Source: Fomes fomentarius (taxonomy: Eukaryota; Basidiomycota; Agaricomycetes; Polyporales; Polyporaceae). Taken from it: a stretch of DNA of 64,000 nucleotides. The notes below the pieces were generated by a model. It was not told where the DNA came from. It searched no databases and saw nothing but the letters and a program-made list of their open reading frames with translations. Shown in pieces: positions 24,878-35,616 of the stretch. The stretch lies in the NCBI GenBank assembly GCA_022606135.1, contig JABYQN010000006.1:2294001-2358000 (forward strand), read 5' to 3'. A program made the translations under genes and the position numbers. The first letter of the stretch is position 1, and the number at the start of each line of letters is the position of its first letter.

Positions 24878-27800
24878 TCAAGCCCACATGGCGCGGAACT
24901 TCTCGTCAAACTCAGCCGTAACAGCATTGACCACCTCAAAAACCCTCCAGTCCCTATCTGACACCCCCAAGGGCCTCTTGAAGTCGCCTTGCTCCGACCC
25001 CTCCATATCGGGGTCCGCTTCAGCAGGGTCGAGCGTACCATACCCACTGTCGAGCACCGATTCCTCCTCCCCATTTACGGAATCCGTACTGCTTGCATTT
25101 GCACCTGCCTTCTGAAGGAGCTGCACCAGCCCAGTGCGGATCGACTTGAGGGTGAGCGAGAAGTCCCGCAGGACATACCACACTTCGCCATCTCGAATAC
25201 CGTTCGCCGCCTTCAGCGCTGCGGTCTGTCCGTGCGTGTAGAAGTCGAGAAGATACGCGTTGAGGGCGAACTCTCCGCTATTGTCCCCGTTGATGGAGGT
25301 GAACTGGCGCATAGAGGGAATCGCGTATTCGTTAAGATGGAGACCGTGCTTCGAGGTCTCCGCGAGTTCCCGCACAGAACCGAAGGTGTCTCCGTGCCCC
25401 GACGTAGCGATGAAGGGCGAACGAGCCACGACTGGAATAGCAGTCAGTCGTAAGCGCTCCTTGAACGTCGAAGCCGAGGCGCCTGACTGAGTAACGGCGG
25501 GGAACAGAGTCTTCCCACTGAACGGCAAGCGCGTGTCTTGTCCAAGCGTTCCACCGTGGTGTGACAGGTATGCGAGGGCGTACCCAGTGAAGACACGCAA
25601 GATGTGGCTTTCGTGTTCAAGAAGTACTTTACGCGTGTCCTCGGGTAGAGGAGGTAACACCACCATGGAAGGCGACTTCCTGGTGATATTCTTCAGGAAC
25701 GTATCCGAGGCATAGGCCTTCGGAAGGTATCTACGACCAAACAAGTGGGAGAACAAGAGCATGAGGTCGCGTTTGGCTGCCACCAAGCTGCTCTGGTTGC
25801 AAATGCGGTGCACAACACCGTGGCGCAGGAGCGCAACCAGTGCTAGGTTGCTGGGCTCGGTGTAGTAGAGGTGAGCGGCGACACCGAACAAATTAATTGG
25901 GTTGCCTTGTGCGTCGAGTAGGCCTGAGCGACGGAGGTAGTCGATGCTGAACCGAATGTGGTGCAGAATCTGTGCTCTGCCAACCTCGGACACGAAGCTG
26001 ATGTGAGGCAGGCGGAGGAGACTCTTGATTGCATCTCGAGCAACAGGTGCATCGTTCGAACCCTGCAAAAGGTTGAATAATCGAAGAACCATCGTCGATG
26101 TGAGTGGGAAGTTGCCTCCAAGCGATGGGAGTTTGGAGAGGACAAGCCGTTGGCATCTGTCCATAGGAAGACCGTAGAAGACGACCTTGCCTAGAAGATC
26201 AAAGCCTCGACGACCGGCACGACCGGCACATTGACGGTACTGTGCGGACGATCAGACTTATGACCAGATACACTAGAAGGTGAACGTACCATCAACGCAG
26301 TCAAGAAAGGCGAGTCACCACAGAATACAGAGGTTTTCGTCGGAGCATTAATTCCAAGGGCAAGTGTTCCTAGGCGGATGATCAGTGACACTTTCCCCAG
26401 TGCTCAAAGGATGATGTACCTGTTGCAATCACAACTCGCAAGTATCCCGAACGATACAAGCTACAGGTTCAGCGCTCGTTAGCATCATCCTGAGATGTCA
26501 CAAGAAGCCCTGCACCGACCTCTCCACAAGGGTCCGATAGTGCTTGTTCATACCAGAGTGATGGACACCGATGCCTCTCTGTAAAGCCTTCAGCGCCCAC
26601 TCCGGTGCAGAACTCCATCTCGCAAGGCTTCGAATCTCTTCCTCTAGGTCCTCCTTCGTGAACGCTGGCGACATCCCTGCAAACGAGAACTGTGGGGAAG
26701 GATCATCAGGGTTGAAAGAAGCTTCCCAGCTGGACCCAGATTCCGTAGCGGCGGGGGAGGCTGTCTCGTCTTTCTTGGTCTTCTTGAGCCGCTCTGCTTG
26801 GCGTTCACGTTCCTTCGCTTTAGAGACCCACACCTCCCATTGATTGACCTTGCGTTTCCACTCGGGGTTGGTTTCGCGCCACCTAGCCTCTGATCGTTCG
26901 AGGACCGCCAGAATATACTGCGCCATGTTCTCACAGACCTTGCGATCAAAATCGAACAGCAGTGCAGGCTATCGTGCTGCCATGTCAGCCAGCAAACACT
27001 CGAGAAAGCAAGAATCTTACACACCAGGTCTCCACTCGCATGCAGATCCGAGACGAGGGTGACGAGGTTTGCATAGAATTGCTTGGAGTTGGGGATATAT
27101 GTTTGATCCGCCTTCTCGAGAAGAGGATCCGACACCGCCTTGATGACATGATTCAAGACCGACATCTGGTCCTGCGGGTCTGTCGAGTCGATCATGGCCG
27201 ATATCTGTCCAATCAATGCAGCCTCATAGCGCAAGATGTCCTTCTGCTTCAGCAGTGACCCCTTTGCGATTCCAAAGAACTTTGCTGGGTCCAGAGGATC
27301 CAGGTCGAACTCTAGCCTCTCTCGGCAGGTCTCCAACGCACTGTACAGAGACAAGCAGTCCGCCGCTTCCAGCGAGAAGTCTGGTGGCAGGCGTCGCGCG
27401 CCGAACGATAGCATGGAGATGGGGTGGACGAAGCGCAGACGCTGCGTCCTCTTATATTCGGGCAGGCCATTGAAAGGAGCGGGTTCGTCGTCAGGTTGGA
27501 TGAGATAGGTGAACTTTCGGAGATGAGAGTATCGATGGGGATGGTGAATGAAATTGTGTTTGAAGCCGTGGCTCTCCTGAACGGATGCGAGCCACGCGTT
27601 GAACTTTTCTGGCTCTCCAATGGTAGCAGAGAGACCACTGAATACGAGTCAGTAACTGATAGATACGGAGGAGGATGACCGTACATCAGAGGACAAGGCG
27701 CGAGTAGTATAATCTGCTCCCAGACCGCGCCACCTTCCTGCTGACCGATTGTGTGGATCTCGTCGAGAATGATACTGTGAGCATGGTTTCAGTAGCCAAA

Positions 27801-30800
27801 CATAAGGCATTCCACCTGTTTGACCTACCGCTTGATACGTGGAGTCCATGTCCTCGCCAAGGGAGGGGAGAGGAGCATAGTTGCTAGCATCTCGGGCACC
27901 GTCACCAAAATCTGGCAATTCTGAGGGTTGTGTACGCGGTAATCCCTCGTATGAATTGCCCAGCATGCCTCTGCGACGTCGTTCGTGAATGGATGGCATC
28001 AGGAGGATGGCACTTTTATACTCACTACTGCCGAGATCCTTCCTGAACCTCGCATACACCTCAGCTGCGATTTGGCTGACAAGGGCCTTCGTCGGAGCAA
28101 CGTAGACCAGGATATCATCGTCCGACGTCCTCAGCAGCTTCTCCATCGCGTAGTACGAGATAAATGTCTTTCCGGCACTCGTTGGCGCTGTAATTGGATC
28201 GTGAGCGACGGGTTATACTCGATGAACACCAATGGCCTACCTGCAACGAGCACAGACTCGTTCCGATCCAAACAGTCCAGCACTTTCCTCTGCCATGCAT
28301 CCGGCTTGAACGACACTCTGGTGTCGGACGCGCTGTTCATGCTCCTATCCATGAACTCGCCAAACAGACGCAGCTGCCAAACGACCGGGTCCTCCGTGAT
28401 GCGCATCCACTTGTGCACCGGGCTCCCGCTCTTCGACTTGACAAGCTTCACAAACTCAAAGCTCAAGTGACGATCCTCGTTCGCGATAGTCGCAGAGTTC
28501 TCGAACGCCTCAATGTAGTCCGCGAACCCCAGCGCGACTAGCGACATGGCGAGGTACTTCGCGGCCGTAGGGAACGGCTCCTTCGACTCGTACAGGTCCT
28601 TGACCATGCACATAATCGAGACCGTGTAGCGGTCGCGAACAGAGGCGCTCTCGTGCGTCACGTCCTCCAGCCAGCGCGAGAACTCAAGATGGATGCGATA
28701 GAGTCGAGCTTCCACGGCAAGCCAACCTTCCTTCGTGCGCTTGTTGCGCAAAATAAGTTCGATGGCGACGATCTTGGCTGCGGTTGGCCTGTCCTCGATT
28801 CCAACGAGCTGCTCCTTCCACCAGGTCACGTTCGAGTCGTCCTCCTTTGCCTGCTTCTTCGCCTGGTTCGCGAGCCTGATCTTGTCCGCGGACGAGAGTG
28901 TCTCCTTCTTTCCTCTCTTCCCCGCACCGCCCTTGGCAGGCTTCGCGAGCTTGAATTCCTTGAATCACGCTCATCAACAGCACCGTTAACTCTAGAGTGT
29001 GAAACATACCTCGGCTTTTGGCGCACTGGCGGATCGCGACTTCGCGCTCGGGATGGCAGTCTGCTGAAGCGGGATGCCCAGGGCACCCGTGAGGGTCTCC
29101 GCCTGCCACTGCAGCTTCGACATGAAACGTTGCTCGCTTCGGAGCTGTTTCTTTTTCTGCCACTCTGTCATGGTTCCCATTGGGTTGCTCCCGCCAAGAT
29201 GCGTAGGCAGGATGGCACGCTTGTGATTGTGCCAGTGCTGCGTGTCACTGTAGAGGGTGTTGAACTCAAGATGCGAGGCTGCTTCTTCGCCGTCGCTTTC
29301 CTCATCGGTGTTGAGTTGAATCGGTGCAAGCTCCTCATCGAAGACCGGATGGCTGAATGGCAGCAAACTCAAAGGCGGTTGACCACTGCTAGAAGAAACC
29401 TGGACTTCGTCGCAGGCAAGATATTGGCCATAAAGGGCGGCATAATCGGCAGGAGGGAGGTTATGTGATCGCCATAGTGCGTCCACCTGTGAAGAGATCT
29501 CATCTCCGAGCAGATTTGATAGTGAGGTATCTTGTGCTATGAGAATGGCATTCAAAAGAGCGGCGAAGACGCGGCCATCGACGGTGGAAGGGGATACCAT
29601 GTTCTCGAGGACCAGGAACACTCTAGGCAGGAAGATGTTCGTGAGATCATCCTGTAATTGCGAGTTGAGATGGACAGCAGGCCTTGCCCGTTCGTTTAGG
29701 TCAAGCTGAGGAAGGTACAGCATATGTGCAACAAAGATCTGAAGGAAGGTGGAATGGTGGGCACATTGTAGGATGTCGGTTGCTGCTAAGTTCCGGAGCA
29801 GGCGCGCAGGAGCTTCCTGATAACCTATAGAGTGCGAAGACAGGAGGGTAGAAGGAGTGTTCAGACGAAGCCGACCTTCTTCTGCTAACAAGGACGAGGT
29901 AGCATTGCTGACTGCGAGCCAAAACACTTTTGTGAATCGGCTTTTGGGATCGCTATCAAGCCGCTGCTCAAAAACGAAAGACATGATCTGTCAAAGTACC
30001 GTACATTCGTGAGTTTCCTGCAGCGCACCAACGAGAGGTAATGTACGGACCTTCGAGTCCCTATACTGAGCACCTTGGAGAAGCGTCACCGAGACCCCTT
30101 GTGACAGCAAAGAGTATATGAATATCCGCTGCAACAGGACACGCTCAGCAGCTTTGGTTGATTCGCTATTGACGACACCTCCATCGTTGGTCATCACGAA
30201 CATCGGCTAATTGAGGCGATGAGACTAGATGACGTAATGTTTATAGAGTCGCAGATGCTGACCTTCTTCAATTTTTGATACGTCAGCCATCCTGGATCCT
30301 CTAGGTTGACAAAGCTATGGATCGTGACATCCAGAGACGTCAAGTGGTTGAACAGAAGCGCTCGTGCAAGCGAACGAGAAGAAGAGACGTAGTCATCCTC
30401 CCCGTATAACAACGTCAAGAAGCGCCTCTCTAAGCATTCATGCCTCCGTTGATTATGCGTTATTCACGAAGATCTGCAAGGACATACCGTGCCAGAAGAC
30501 GATGTCAAAAGTCTCCGAACGTCTTGAGATTTCGTGCAATGTGCGTTCGAGGGTATATACCGCATGAGCACTCTGGAAACTGATATCTTTCAAATGAAGA
30601 AGTCAGATTTTCGGGATTTGGCATAGCCACACAACGGTCTTATACATACCCCCTTTGCGGCCCAGTGCGAGGAGCGGGTCGTTCAGGACAAGTTGGATGA
30701 GCGCTTCGCCTAACGTGGAGAATCAATACATGCCTGCTTCTGCGATCATTCGAAAGAAAGCTACATACCATCTACCACGAAAGGCTCACTGCCAGCATAG

Positions 30801-30955
30801 TCCCCGATGAGGTCCATCCAACGGGCTCGCCTGTTCACGGCGGTATACCATTGAGCGTCAATGTACTCGACGGCCACTTTGGGAATCGTGAGCGGCTCCT
30901 GATCAGAGTCGAGAGGACGCTGGGCGACGACGGTGTCGAAGTCGTCGAGATCCAT
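24878..30955 (-). CDS. DDX60-like Ski2-family DExH RNA helicase
   Basis: This is a large superfamily-2 helicase of about 1,750 residues. The start at 30953-30955 is [20 protein letters not shown]. The N-terminal half has DDX60-type blocks ([60 protein letters not shown]). The helicase core follows. Motif I is [18 protein letters not shown] and Ia is [20 protein letters not shown]. Motif II is [20 protein letters not shown], a DEIH box, and motif III is [18 protein letters not shown]. Motif V lies around [20 protein letters not shown] and motif VI is [17 protein letters not shown]. The C-terminal region ([32 protein letters not shown]) matches DDX60-like proteins. The stop is at 24878. In animals DDX60 acts in RNA-based antiviral signalling; its role in fungi is not established. 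All catalytic motifs look intact, so an active RNA helicase is likely. Confidence 0.9.
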
Positions 30956-31176
30956 GGTGGTCGAAAGAAGAGAAGATGTATTGACTACGATTGCGATGGC
31001 AGGGTGTATGCGGAGCTGCAGCACCCAGAAGGGCGGGCGATCGACTTGAACAAAATCATGGTGTTGCGGCATTTGCCGGCCCGTCTGCCGAGGTATGTCA
31101 TCGCTTGTCATCGCTGGAAGCGCTGGTGGCCTGCGACTGAGGGTCGACGGAAGGTCGCTGGACGACTCCTGCCGCG
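30956..31176. promoter_or_regulatory. 221 bp bidirectional promoter, helicase / MDM10
   Basis: The helicase ATG and the MDM10 ATG face away from each other with only 221 bp between them, so both promoters and 5' leaders must fit here. The stretch contains a tandem TGTCATCGCT direct repeat near 31095-31115. No clear TATA element is seen. Confidence 0.5.
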
Positions 31177-32670
31177 ATGCACCCTTTCGCGTCGTATGTT
31201 CTCCGCAGCTACTACAAGCAGACCGGCTGGAATGAGGACAACCTATATGCGAACCTTACCCGCTCCTCAAATGGTACGCAAACTATCCCTTCGTGTGCAC
31301 TGGACCCATCCAGACGCTAGAGCAGCACTACTCGACTTCAGTGTCCCGAGAGGACTACATTTCTCCATCTCCAAGTCGCCGAACCCGCTTTTCAAGACGT
31401 CGTACTCAATGAATGCGCTGCCCTCCCTCAATGGGTCTGTTGGCTACATCTTCACTAGCTGCAACTTAGATGTCAAGGCTTCGGGCGATGTCCGTTTCAA
31501 GGATATGGTCGACCGTTTTAAGGTCTTTGACCAGCCAAGGAGACCCGAGGGGAAGGAGGAGGAATGGCTGGGTGGTGAACGAGTCGACACTCGTGGTAAA
31601 TACAAGTCTGCACCCTGCACGCCTTCTCCCACTCACACTCGGTATAGACTACCTCTTGTACGGCCGCATCTACATCCCTACTGGTCGTCTCGATGCGCTC
31701 GGCTCTACGCGACTCACGCCTACTCTTCAAGGTATGGTCGCCGCCATCTCTGATCCCCGCACCCCGATTTCCTCCGAAAAGTCTCGAACGCACCCCACTT
31801 CCAGCAACGTCATGTTCAGCCTGCAACACGACACCGGAAAAGTGTGCACCGAGTACACCTGGAGCGCAGAGGACGGCATGTGGGGCGTCCGCTCGCTGTA
31901 CAACTTCGGCCGGATTGGGTCCCACCCCGACTCCTCCGTAGAGGAGGGCGAAAAGAACGGAAGCGGACGCCGAAAGGTGAAGCGCGTGGACGAGGAGGAC
32001 GCGATGGAGGGAGGGTTGAAGGGTAGAGTCTCCGTTGGCGGCGAGTTCTACTTCAGCGCGAAAGAGAAGAGCGCGGGCGTATCGACTGGCATACGGTTCA
32101 CGACGCTGCCCGACGCAACGCCGCCTTCATTCCAAGTTCCTTCCTCTGCCGCCGGTCCATCTTCTCCTCGCGGACCGCCTTCACAACCGCCTACGACCAT
32201 AACCGCCCTCTTTAACCCCATGCTGGGACACATATCCGGCGCCTACGCGGCACGCGTGTCGCGCGACCTCGCATTAGCGTCGCGCTTCGACTTCAATGTT
32301 TATAGTTACGAGAGCGAATGGTCTGTCGGCGCAGAATGGTGGCAGCGTCGCGGTAAACATAAGAATCTACCTTTGTCATCACCTGCGGACGAATCCAATA
32401 CGAGTCCAACGTTACCGGAGTTGGCCGAGGAGGTGCAGGGTGTAGTGAAAGCGAAAGTCTCTACGACCACTGTAAGTGCATTGTCGTACGATTTTGTCCC
32501 TTGCAGATCAGTTGACTGATCTGGGTATGTTGCTACAGGACGTCTCGCTGCTTTGGGAAGGTCGGCTACGGAACGTGCTTGTGAGCCTGGGGGTTGTCTC
32601 TAACCTCTCGAGCCGTTCAAAACCCATAAAGTCCATAGGACTAGAACTGTCGTATTTCAGTTCCGGATAA
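31177..32670 (+). CDS. MDM10: Mitochondrial distribution and morphology protein 10
   Basis: MDM10 is a β-barrel of the mitochondrial outer membrane. It anchors the ERMES complex tethering ER to mitochondria and also works with the SAM complex. The start, ATG 31177 (MHPFASYVLRSYYKQTGWNE), is the conserved opening, followed by NLYANLTRSSN and an intron with donor G|GTACGC. The next exon reads LLDFSVPRGLHFSISKSPNP, FKTSYSMNALPSLNGSVGYI and FTSCNLDV. After a further intron come YLLYGRIYIPTGRLDALGS and TGKVCTEYTWSAEDGMWGVR, then FNPMLGHISGAYAARVSRDL and ALASRFDFNVYSYESEW. The end is SLGVVSNLSSRSKPIKSIGL with a terminal β-signal-like LELSYFSSG and TAA at 32668-32670. A Pro/Ser-rich insertion (PSSAAGPSSPRGPPSQPP) sits between strands. 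Confidence 0.95.
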
Positions 32671-33075
32671 TGATGCTAGTGTATGACGAGGCAGCATAAT
32701 CATTATCATTCCCATTCGCGATAAGCATCCAGAGGTGTCAAAGGGCAGAGTACAAGCACACCACTACCTGAGAGGAGATCCAGCCAAAGATTAGACTGAC
32801 ACAAAAGACACTACCGTATGTATACAAGGGGCAGTCAGATAGGAAACACAAGAGAATACGGGATCCTGTGTAGAGTGTGCAGATATGATGATGAGATGGA
32901 TTTAAAGCTTGAAGTGGGGAGAGCACTGGCAGCGTTACGGTAGGCAAGGGAGAGCTGGGTGGGTATATACCAATGGAGACGGAGCATTCGAGAGAGCACG
33001 ACATATGTAGCAGCGGTAGATGGATAAATATACAAGGTGGGCAGATTTTCTCAGTGTGACGACGCCGCACATCGC
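32671..33075. other. Convergent 3' intergenic region MDM10 / RGG protein
   Basis: The stretch lies downstream of both neighbours. Nothing beyond expected 3' untranslated sequence is recognised; the open frames on - here have no domain. Confidence 0.5.
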
Positions 33076-34887
33076 TCATTCCTTGGCGACCGCCGCCACA
33101 CTCGTGGTGGCTGAAGACTCGCGTTTAGCGGGCGGCGAGGCTCCGAGGGTACGCGCCAGGCGCGAGATGGCGTCCACGGTGATTACGGGGCGCGTCGCGT
33201 GCACCGTGCGCGAGCGTGCCGTCTGCGTCCCCGGGCCGGTCGGCGGAGAGGAGTGGGTCCTGGCGTGGTTAACACGATCCCTGAATGAAGCTCGATCGTC
33301 TGCATGTCCGTCGGGGAACTGTCCGTGCGAAGGACTGAAGGGGACACGGATGCCTCCAGGGCGACCGATGGTGTGTGCGCGACCGTGAGTAGGGTGGAAG
33401 GAAGAGGACGGGGTAGAATGCGTGGTGATGTGGCTCGGGGCGGACTGGATGGGTGCGTGCATCGACGCAGTAACACCCTGGGGCTCGGATGTAGAGGAGA
33501 TGTCATTTGGGTGATCCTGTGGCACCGCCGCCTTAGACGTGTGCATAGATTCAGATAGCCCACTTTTGGATGGTTCTTCCACCTCAGCAGGAGGGGCAGG
33601 TGCCTCCACCGGCGGCGGAATGCTCAGTCTCCGCGAGATACGCTTCGTAAGGGCATCGATTGCTTCCACGGGTTTGGCTGGCAGCGAGGGGTGGAGAGGA
33701 AGATTGGGCTGCTTTAGCGGCGAAGACTTCTTCGGTCCTGTGCTCTCAGTTGCGGCCACAACTGGCTTTGAACTCGCATCACTCTTCTTTCTATCCTTTG
33801 GTGCCGGAGGTTGAGCCTTCTCCGCAGGCGGATTTTCTTTAGCCTGAACATTCGATTTTTGAGACCCCGTCGGCCCTCCGCGGGGCGTGTCATCATTGAC
33901 TGGAGTAGGGGCAGGCTGAGGCTCTACTACCCTCTTCAAGCTTGGCTCCGGAGGAGGTGCAGATGACAGAGCGAGCGGCGATCCTTGCTCGATGTTGGGC
34001 AGGGGTTTCAGCGAGTCCACGAGAATGGGAGAAATAAGGTCCGGTTGATCGGCAGAAGCACTCTTGTCCGTGACGCTCTTGACACCCCAGTCATCCAGAT
34101 CAGGCAGACTATCGTCATCCTCACCCGCCCAGTCTATGTGACTGCCGGGAGTGTTAGGCCGGTCCATCGCCACAGCGCGGACCCGTTCCACCAGAGCATC
34201 AATATCGTGCTTGATGTCGAAAGATGGCGTCTCAGGCGGTGGCGGGACCGCAAGGTGCGGCGGAAGGTCCTTCGTGACTACGGGAGACTTGTCTGGGCGC
34301 AGAAGGCTCGTACTAGACTCCGTGGACGGGGATTTCTTTGATGATGACATGGACGATACGCTCCGGTTATTCTGAGTGCGTTTCCGGCGAGAGCGGCTCG
34401 GAGTCGTAGCAGAGATCGGAGAATTAGACGCATGGGCAGGAGGCTCAATGACAATTGGGGGGACCTTGCGAGGCGCTTTCGCATCCGACGCCTTGCGTGC
34501 GGGAGGCTTAGCATCTTTCGAGCGATTGATGGAGGTCTTGGATGCGACGGAAGTCGACGTGTCGGATGAGATGGATGCAGCGATCGGTGGGGCTGACACG
34601 GCAGGAGGCGGAGCTTGAGTAGATCCCTTGGACTGTGTCCCGTTCATTTTGAAACCTTTGTCATCCAAACGAAGGGGAGTTGGACCAATCGTCCTGCTTC
34701 CTCCTCGACCTCCTCCGCGACCCCCTCTGCCTCCCCCTCCTCCCCTTCCTGGCCGTCCTCGGCCTCCACGGGAAGCAGGTCCTGGCTCTCCGCTCCGTCC
34801 CCAACCAGTCTTGCTAGTAGGCTGGTTCGCCCACATCGAGGAGCTAACTCCTCCAGAAGGCGTAGGTGGCGAGGCAGCGGAAGCCAT
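33076..34887 (-). CDS. Disordered RGG-rich hypothetical protein, intronless
   Basis: A single uninterrupted frame of 603 codons runs from ATG 34885-34887 to a stop at 33076. No known function is assigned. After MWANQPTSKTGWG it has an RGG/GRG box (about residues 30-65: GRGRPGRGGGGGRGGRGGGR), typical of RNA-binding or nucleolar/stress-granule proteins. The rest is rich in Pro, Ser, Lys and Ala. The one ordered-looking block, near residues 225-275, reads FDIKHDIDALVERVRAVAMD, then SHIDWAGEDDDSLPDLDDWG. A second, shorter block (VEAIDALTKRISRRLSIPPP) follows, and the C-terminus has PVITVDAISRLARTLG. Long disordered linkers separate them. The two short amphipathic segments with an IDAL..R.. pattern may be related repeats. 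Lack of introns is notable beside intron-rich neighbours. Confidence 0.8.
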   Translation of the reverse strand: MASAASPPTPSGGVSSSMWANQPTSKTGWGRSGEPGPASRGGRGRPGRGGGGGRGGRGGGRGGSRTIGPTPLRLDDKGFKMNGTQSKGSTQAPPPAVSAPPIAASISSDTSTSVASKTSINRSKDAKPPARKASDAKAPRKVPPIVIEPPAHASNSPISATTPSRSRRKRTQNNRSVSSMSSSKKSPSTESSTSLLRPDKSPVVTKDLPPHLAVPPPPETPSFDIKHDIDALVERVRAVAMDRPNTPGSHIDWAGEDDDSLPDLDDWGVKSVTDKSASADQPDLISPILVDSLKPLPNIEQGSPLALSSAPPPEPSLKRVVEPQPAPTPVNDDTPRGGPTGSQKSNVQAKENPPAEKAQPPAPKDRKKSDASSKPVVAATESTGPKKSSPLKQPNLPLHPSLPAKPVEAIDALTKRISRRLSIPPPVEAPAPPAEVEEPSKSGLSESMHTSKAAVPQDHPNDISSTSEPQGVTASMHAPIQSAPSHITTHSTPSSSFHPTHGRAHTIGRPGGIRVPFSPSHGQFPDGHADDRASFRDRVNHARTHSSPPTGPGTQTARSRTVHATRPVITVDAISRLARTLGASPPAKRESSATTSVAAVAKE

Positions 34888-35257
34888 GGACGGGGTAGCT
34901 AGCTATGTTGTGATAGCTTGTATGATCTATAGGCATGTCAAGGACCTTCTCAGAAAAGAGGGTTTTCAGTGACGGAAGTCGACCCACAGACACTATGACG
35001 GCTTTACGCAAAATTGGGTTGGGACGTAATTGATGGATGTTCGTGAATAGTCGTTCAAGATACAAGGAAGATATGCAGGGGCGTGAGAGAGGGCGTAGCA
35101 GGAGATGGGTAGAGTCGTGTTGAACCTCCTGGAGAGGGTGCTGCTCTTGACGAACGCAGCATGCGGAATCCGGATGTTCCCACGTGGTTCGTGTTTGGCC
35201 CGCGATTTGCAGACGCGACGCCTTTCCCTCATTCGTCCTCCCACATCGCCCACCACC
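34888..35257. promoter_or_regulatory. 370 bp divergent promoter region, RGG protein / Sm-G
   Basis: Both flanking genes start here and point outwards. The segment before the Sm-G ATG is pyrimidine-rich (CCTTTCCCTCATTCGTCCTC), which is common at fungal transcription starts. Frames on - (34844-35275, 34993-35286) read across it but have no domain and no support. Confidence 0.45.
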
Positions 35258-35616
35258 ATGTCTAAGGCCTCGCAACCCGAACTCAAAAAGGTGTGTTGTA
35301 TGATATCTTCTGCGTGTCTACTGATGTACTGATCACGCCATTGTTATACAGTTTATGGACAAGAAGCTCTTCGTCCACCTTCAAGGCGGTCGTAAAGTCA
35401 GCGGGACACTGCGAGGATACGATCTCTTCTTGAACCTTGTAATCGACGATGCTTTGGAGGAGACCACCCCTGCTCAGAAACACCCGATTGGGACCGTTGT
35501 AAGTTTACTTTTCGGGGCATCATGAGAGGTTGCTCGGTTCTCATGGTCCTTGTTTCCGGTAGGTCATTCGCGGCAATAGCGTCACTTCCATGGAGATACT
35601 AGAAGCACTCCGGTGA
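35258..35616 (+). CDS. SNRPG: Small nuclear ribonucleoprotein G (Sm-G)
   Basis: Sm-G is one of the seven Sm proteins that form the ring around spliceosomal U1, U2, U4 and U5 snRNAs. Three exons join cleanly. Exon 1 is MSKASQPELKK with donor GTGTGT. Exon 2 opens FMDKKLFVHLQGGRKVSGTL and continues RGYDLFLNLVIDDALEE, TTPAQKHPIGTV, with donor GTAAGT. Exon 3 is VIRGNSVTSMEILEALR and TGA at 35614-35616. The Sm1 motif (LFVHLQGGRKVSGTLRGYD..LNLV) and Sm2 motif (VIRGNSV) are complete. The product of 77 residues is the usual size for this protein. Confidence 0.97.

Noticed and set aside
33304..34972. Several + strand frames opposite the RGG protein
   Set aside because: Shadows created by GC-rich repeat codons; the - frame has a start, ordered blocks and full length.
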